A DNA stretch of 64,000 bases. It comes from Mytilinidion resinicola. Lineage: Eukaryota; Ascomycota; Dothideomycetes; Mytilinidiales; Mytilinidiaceae. The translations under genes and the position numbers were made by a program. Below the pieces are notes generated by a model. It was not told where the DNA came from and made no database searches. It saw only the letters and a program-made list of their open reading frames with translations. Position 1 is the first letter of the stretch. Every line of letters begins with the position of its first letter. The DNA lies in assembly GCF_010093595.1 (NCBI RefSeq), contig NW_022985440.1, positions 27,215 through 91,214 of the forward strand, in the 5' to 3' direction. Shown here piece by piece: positions 58,452-64,000 of the stretch.

Positions 58452-58928
58452 TATGAGTACAAGGCTATGAGACTGTTGAGATTGATACCGCTAGGGTGAA
58501 TTGATGAAAGGAATTTGAATTGCTTCTCATCGTTGAGGAGGAACCGTCCTTTTGTATCGCCACACCGTGACTTTGGCACGCGCTAAAACTCACAGCCTAG
58601 CTAGGCAGTTCTATCCTGTTAGGCATATCAGTGAGCGGGTAAATTGACCGGCTGGTGCTAGATCGCAAAGTATTTCCCTCTCGTGAAGGTTGTTAGTCAC
58701 CGCTTCGACCTCTTCTGAAACCTCGGACTAGGGGGTGAAGTTGCTTCTGCACGTGATCTCGCGAGAATTGTTAGCGCGCTTTGGACGCGCCTCAATCAAC
58801 CTCAACCTCAACCTCAGCTACCACCACGACGACACGTCCCCGGGATATCGCCCACCCCCGTCTGCCAGCCCTACCACCAACTGTGATAGAGACTCAATGC
58901 GAGCCCCCGCTGATCATGCTCCGCCCTC
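58452..58928. promoter_or_regulatory. Divergent promoter, decarboxylase / RecQ helicase
   Basis: 477 bp between start codons; no defined element was recognised. A CT/AC-rich leader precedes the helicase ATG. Confidence 0.4.
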
Positions 58929-61900
58929 ATGACGCGGAACAATCTAAATGAGCACCTTGCCTGGTTGTTGTCCAAAAAGCCATTCATACCTCCGGCTATC
59001 GCATCTCTACCCTTCGTTTCGGATCGCGCTCCGGACTCTACGGCACACTCTGAACAGTCTCTCTCAAACCGCGGACCTCCTTTGGAACATGCCACCAGCA
59101 GTACACGTGCTCAGCCTCCAACAGCTCGAACCGACCTTGCCACACGACAAACACAGATCCAGAACAACCATAGTGCCGGCGAGGCTGATCCTGATATGGC
59201 CCGACTACGGCCCGGCTCTTCGTCTGCTTCGAGACCCCGACTTCTGATTCAAGGACGTCAGACGCCGAGTGGAACACCCTCCGGTGTATCTACTAGGCCC
59301 CGCTCTCCTGTGCAAGACAATGGTACGTACTGATAGAACAAGGAGGTTTTCAGTACTGACAACCTTACTTTTACAGATCATTCAGAGAATTTCACGCATA
59401 CTCGTCCAAGACCGGCAATTACCACGCGACATCCTGCCCCTCAAACTGGCAGCTCTACCGGGAGATCTAGAACAAGAAAGCCGGAAGCATGGGACACTGT
59501 CGACGCTGTTGACCTTACAGGGGGCAGCAACGGACCCCAATCGTCAAGCCCAGTACCAGAGACAAGGGGAAAGAAGCGGAAGAGTGAAGACTTCGAGTCC
59601 GACCTCCGGTCTAAGCCTTGTTCGCGGCCCCCGAGAGCAAAACCTGCAGCTTCGAACCTTTCCCCCGCAAACGACGTCGAGTTCATAGCAATCGATGTCG
59701 TTTTAAGCGATTCACTAGACGAACCACCGCCGCCTTATTCTACCATGGCACAGAATCTCAAGAGTCCTGTAAGGGAAGAACCATCCGATTGGCACAATAT
59801 TGACGACGATGATTACAATGGAACGGATCTCGTGGCAGAGCAGGATGAGCGGTCGTTTGTGTCTAGAGAAGAACGGACCACCATTAAAACAACAAGCATT
59901 CGAAGATCGTTGAGTCAAGTGACGTCCGATGTCTCATTACCCGCCCCGAAATTGAGGAGCCAGGAGCAACATTCTTCTCCGCAAAAGAAAAAGCTCAAAA
60001 TTGAAAACGCCACTCCAAGTGCGTCTTTCTCTACAGGGAAGAACAAGAGGGTCGTGCCAGACACAATCGCGGACTCTGAAGACGACGAAGACGATTATGG
60101 TGTTATGGAATCTCAGCCTAAAAACCCACTCAGCTATTCGGTCCGGTCACCAAAGAAATTAGCGTCACCAACGAAGCCAATAAAGACCCTTGTACCGTCT
60201 TCATCGCCTGTCCGCTCACAGGCTGCTCCGCACCATGCATCGCCATCTCCACAAAGAAATCGAGAAGACCTAGGAATCGTTACGAAGAAACAGACTCTGC
60301 CCTTGTCCCAACGCGAGCCCCAGTCGGCCCCTCATTTCATTGCAGAGTCACAGAACATCGACTCAAAGGAGCTGACTTTTGCCGAACTTGATGATGCGCA
60401 GAAAGGTCTCATCTCGAAGATTTTGGCCGGTCCAGAAGAGAAGCTCCGTATGCGCTTGGAAGACACGTGCTCCGATATTCAGGCTACGCGACACGAAATC
60501 ATCTCTTGTTTTGAAGCTGGAGATAATGTGATTAACTTGCAGCAGAGACTTCAAGCCCAAGTCACATCTCTACGGACGAAGAAGCAATCACTTGAGCGAC
60601 TACTCACCCTTAAAGACGATTTTCTCAACTCTATGAGGGAAGCGGACGGCTGGCGCCGACGGATGAGAGACAATTTGCGACAACGCTTCCCAAGTAAAGC
60701 AGAACTGGAAGAAGCGATGGAGATCTCAAAATCTTTGAAGGCTATCGAAGAGGAATCATTTTCCGTTCTCGAACCTGCTGGCCTCCTAGGCGACCCGGTT
60801 TATCTCCAAGAGATTACTCATTCTGTGGCCGATCGCTCCGAGGTTGTAGTCCAGTCGACTCAAGTAACGCCGAGGCTGGACCTTCGAATGAATCAGCTAC
60901 GATCAGAGGCAAACCCTGCTGCTGCTGCACAAACACAATATGTGAAACAAACACAGATAACTTCCAACGGAACCTGGAAACCTGCTCATGGAGTTCGATT
61001 TGCCGAATCACCAATGGCTGATGGAGAGCCGGTCAACGAAGCTACTATATCAGTATTCTCACCCAAGGTGACTGAACGCAATCGTATACATGGCACCACC
61101 TATGAATCTAAGTCTGTCTCAAATTATGACCAGGCATTCGACACAAGACCGCGGAACCCGCAATACAGATCTGATCATGCCCCTGAAGTGGAAGCATTCG
61201 CCCGAGACGAGAGTGCGCAATTTTGGAACCCAAACGAACACATCCCGGATGAGGAGTATGGAGAAGACTTTGATCCAGAAGAAAACTTGTTCCAGCCTCA
61301 CATGGGAGAGGGGCGCGTTCAAGATAGCGACGATGATTTCCACGACGGTGAACTTGACGATGAAGCTTTACTAGAAGTGGAAGATTCCGAATTCCAGGAG
61401 CCAAAACAAGTATTCGACTGGAAGGGCACTCCACGTGATGTTCTTGCGGAAACATCTATAAACCCTACCCGCCTTCCAAAGCCAGCCTCCCGGCCATCGC
61501 CTAAGAAATCGCTGCTAGAGAAGCCTGGCATTGACCCGGCATTGATGAACCATCCATGGTCGCAAGATATAAAGCATGTGTTGAGGAGTCGATTTACACT
61601 CAAGGGATTCAGGCCCAACCAACTCGAAGCCATCAATGCTACTCTCAGTGGTAAAGATGTCTTTGTACTGATGCCTACGGGCGGCGGCAAGTCTCTTTGT
61701 TACCAGCTGCCCTCAATCTTAACGTCCGGAAAAACCAAAGGAGTGACCATTGTAGTGTCTCCCTTGCTAAGCCTGATGGAAGACCAAGTCAACCACCTCA
61801 AGAAGCTCGATATTCAAGCTTCCTTAATAAACGGAGACTCGTCTCCGGAGGAGAAAAGAGTCATCACGACCGCGCTTCGGGACCCGAATGTTGAGCGATA

Positions 61901-64000
61901 CATTCAATGCCTTTACGTCACGCCAGAAATGCTGAGCAAGAACCAGTCTATGATCAACAACTTCTCTGACCTACATAGACGAGGCCGTCTTGCGCGGATA
62001 GTCATCGACGAAGCTCACTGTGTCAGTCAATGGGGTCACGACTTCCGGCCTGACTACAAAGCTCTTGGAGAAGTGCGACGGCAATTTACGGGCGTGCCTG
62101 TTATGGCATTGACTGCGACTGCTACGCAAATGGTCAAGAAAGACGTCATGTTCAATTTAGGTATCGAGGGATGCGCAGTCTTCACACAAAGCTTCAATCG
62201 ACCTAATCTTACCTACGAGATTCGGAAAAAGGGCAAAGATGTAATTGGCGACATGGCCAATACAATCAAGGGGAAGTACAAAAACATGTCTGGGATTGTT
62301 TACTGTCTTTCTCGGAAAAGTTGCGAGGAGAACGCAAAGAAACTCCGTGAAATCCACGGCATTTCAGCACACCATTATCATGCTGGGTTGGAGCCTAAAA
62401 CTAAGTCAGAGGTGCAAAGGCAATGGCAACAAGGGGTCTACCACGTCATTGTTGCTACCATCGCGTTTGGAATGGGTATTGATAAGCCAGATGTGCGGTT
62501 CGTGATGCATCACAGCATACCAAAGAGCTTGGAAGGCTATTATCAGGAGACTGGACGTGCGGGCCGTGATGGGAAGCTATCTGGTTGTTACCTGTACTAT
62601 GGGTACGGGGACACGAGGTCGCTGAAACGAATGATTGACGATGGTGATGGCGTCTGGGAACAAAAGGAACGACAACGAGCGATGCTTCGCAACGTCGTTC
62701 AGTTCTGCGAAAATCGAAGCGACTGCCGCCGAGTACAGATTCTGAAATATTTCAGCGAATCGTTCCGTCGTGAGGACTGTAACAATACCTGCGACAACTG
62801 CATGTCGAATGCTACTTTCGAGACTAGGGACGTCACCGAGTACGCAGCCGCTGCGATAAAATTGGTGGGCAAGATTCAAAAACATAAGGTAACGCTCTTG
62901 CATTGTGTTGATGTATTACGTGGTGCGAAAGGCAAGAAAATTGGCGCATACAGCCAACTGCAAGAGTTTGGTGTGGGTGCAGACCTGGAGCGTGGAGATG
63001 TTGAGCGTTTGTTCCAACATCTTATAGACGAAGAGGCTCTTCAGGAGGAAAGCGTCATCAATAAAATGAAATTCGCGACTAATTATATTGAAGTAAGTAC
63101 TTACCTCTCTTTCCTATATCGTATGCTGACTTGCCTAGCTTGGGCCAAGAAGTGACGAGTACGTCAGACGTAGGAAACCTCTGAGCCTGCAGGTTCGCCT
63201 TTCACCAGATGCGAAGCCGAAAGCTGCCAGACCTACAGCAAAGAGGAATGGGAAGCAAGCACGGACGGGCGTAGCGGCCGCTCGAGCAGACTATCCCTCA
63301 ACCAATCTGTCTTCTCCCGTCGCGGCTGCTACTAAAAGGCGCAATCGCCGTATCGTTGAGGAGGACGAAAACAGTCAGGAAGATGAAGATCCCGACAGTG
63401 AGGACGACCAATTTGTGGTTGCTGACGACTTCTTCGAATTTTCTGACGAAGACAACGAGTTGAAATCGGCGCCGAAGGCTAAAAAGCCGCCACGTACCAA
63501 ACGACGAGATCCTGGACCTCCCATCACCATTGACGAAAAAATTGCCAACTTGGACCCGTTGCAACAGAGTGTATTGGAGAACTTCATGGAAGAAGCCAAG
63601 AGAAAGGCCAAGAAAATCATGGTCCTCAGGAGCCTTCGTAGCCAGCCATTCTCAGACACTATTCTCCGCGAGATTGGCATTTCGCTTCCGACTACCCAAG
63701 AAGAACTCTTCCAGATTCCAGGCATCAACGCAGACATGGTTCGATTGCACGGCAAAGTCTTTCTAGACCTGGCCAAACGGACAAAGGAAATCTTCCTGCC
63801 TCAGGATCCGAACCATCAGATTGTCAATTTGATTAGCAGCGATGAGGAGAGTGATGCTCCAGAGGAGTACTCTGCCAGTTCTGAAGGGGAAGAGGACGAC
63901 GAGCCTCTGCAACGTAGCTCTTACTTCCCGCCTCCCGACGTTGCCGCTTTCAATAAGCGATTGTCTCAAGCTGCGGGAGTTCCACCGCAGCCGGCAAGAC
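58929..64000 (+). CDS. SGS1: RecQ family DNA helicase, Sgs1/BLM type (partial at the 3' end)
   Basis: Exons 58929-59322, 59377-63092 and 63139 onward give at least 1657 residues; the C-terminus is outside the window. Sgs1-type helicases dissolve double Holliday junctions with Top3-Rmi1 and resect DNA breaks. The N-terminus (MTRNNLNEHLAWLLSKKP) resembles the Top3/Rmi1-binding segment of fungal Sgs1. A long disordered, acidic region follows to about 860. Helicase motifs: FRPNQLEAINATLSGKDVF, Walker A MPTGGGKSLCYQLP (about 896-909), DEAH in VIDEAHCVSQWGHDF (about 1005-1019), ATIAFGMGIDKPDVRFV and TGRAGRDGKLSGC. The RQC zinc cysteines (CENRSDCRR, CNNTCDNC) follow, then an HRDC domain at about 1508-1585. 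The small 46-bp intron at 63093-63138 joins YIE to LGPRSDEYV. Confidence 0.95.

Noticed and set aside
1..64000. A secondary-metabolite cluster, NLR-HET pair or other co-ordinated system
   Set aside because: No polyketide or peptide synthase, P450 cluster, NLR or partner gene was found beside the decarboxylase or HET gene; neighbours are unrelated housekeeping genes.

Overview
This window is nuclear DNA of a filamentous ascomycete (Pezizomycotina, probably a Dothideomycete; the class is an inference). Genes carry several short introns, mostly 46-60 bp, with GTAAGT/GTACGT-type donors and CTAAC/CTGAC-like branch sites. Intergenic spaces are short, and fungal-specific families are present: HET, DUF3112, VanZ-like, and a CBS-PB1 Mug70-like protein. 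I found no bacterial operon, CRISPR array or rRNA gene. Every exon structure below was placed by hand from splice signals and reading-frame closure, and each total was checked to be a multiple of three.

Layout. 0-6 kb: the edge of a pogo-like transposon, the proteasome ATPase Rpt3 (+), and the PIP 5-kinase Mss4 (-). 6-8.5 kb: no gene, but a cluster of tRNA-like boxes and hairpins. 8.5-16.4 kb: linker histone H1, TFIID subunit TAF1 and the cap trimethylguanosine synthase Tgs1, all on the minus strand. 16.7-25 kb: the Golgi protein GRASP/Grh1 (+), a small hypothetical gene, an F-box-like protein (-), an enoyl-CoA hydratase (+), a spliced 39-residue candidate microprotein (+) and a metallo-beta-lactamase-like protein (-). 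26.6-31 kb: a zinc-finger/RING-like protein (+) and a HET-domain protein (-). 31.8-40.3 kb: importin Kap121 (-), a CBS/PB1 tail-anchored protein (-), ribosomal protein eS26 (+) and a VanZ-like membrane protein (-). 40.3-43.9 kb: the most accessory-looking block, with short tandem repeats and a hypothetical gene interrupted by a 228-bp foldback element. 44.7-64 kb: SAGA subunit Spt7 (+), a PHD/zinc-knuckle protein (+), a DUF3112 membrane protein (-), a PLP-dependent decarboxylase (-) and a RecQ helicase of the Sgs1/BLM type (+), cut by the window end.

Most genes are housekeeping and act in separate processes: proteolysis, phosphoinositide signalling, chromatin and transcription, RNA capping, nuclear import, translation, and DNA repair. 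I see no biosynthetic cluster or defence island.

The most unusual structure is the foldback element at 42,476-42,703. It has 40-bp terminal inverted repeats (38/40 matching) and is flanked by a 5-bp direct repeat, GCAGG. It sits exactly where removal of 233 bp, as a GC-AG intron or by excision, rejoins an open reading frame. It is a candidate transposon-derived intron (introner) or a recent gene-breaking MITE.
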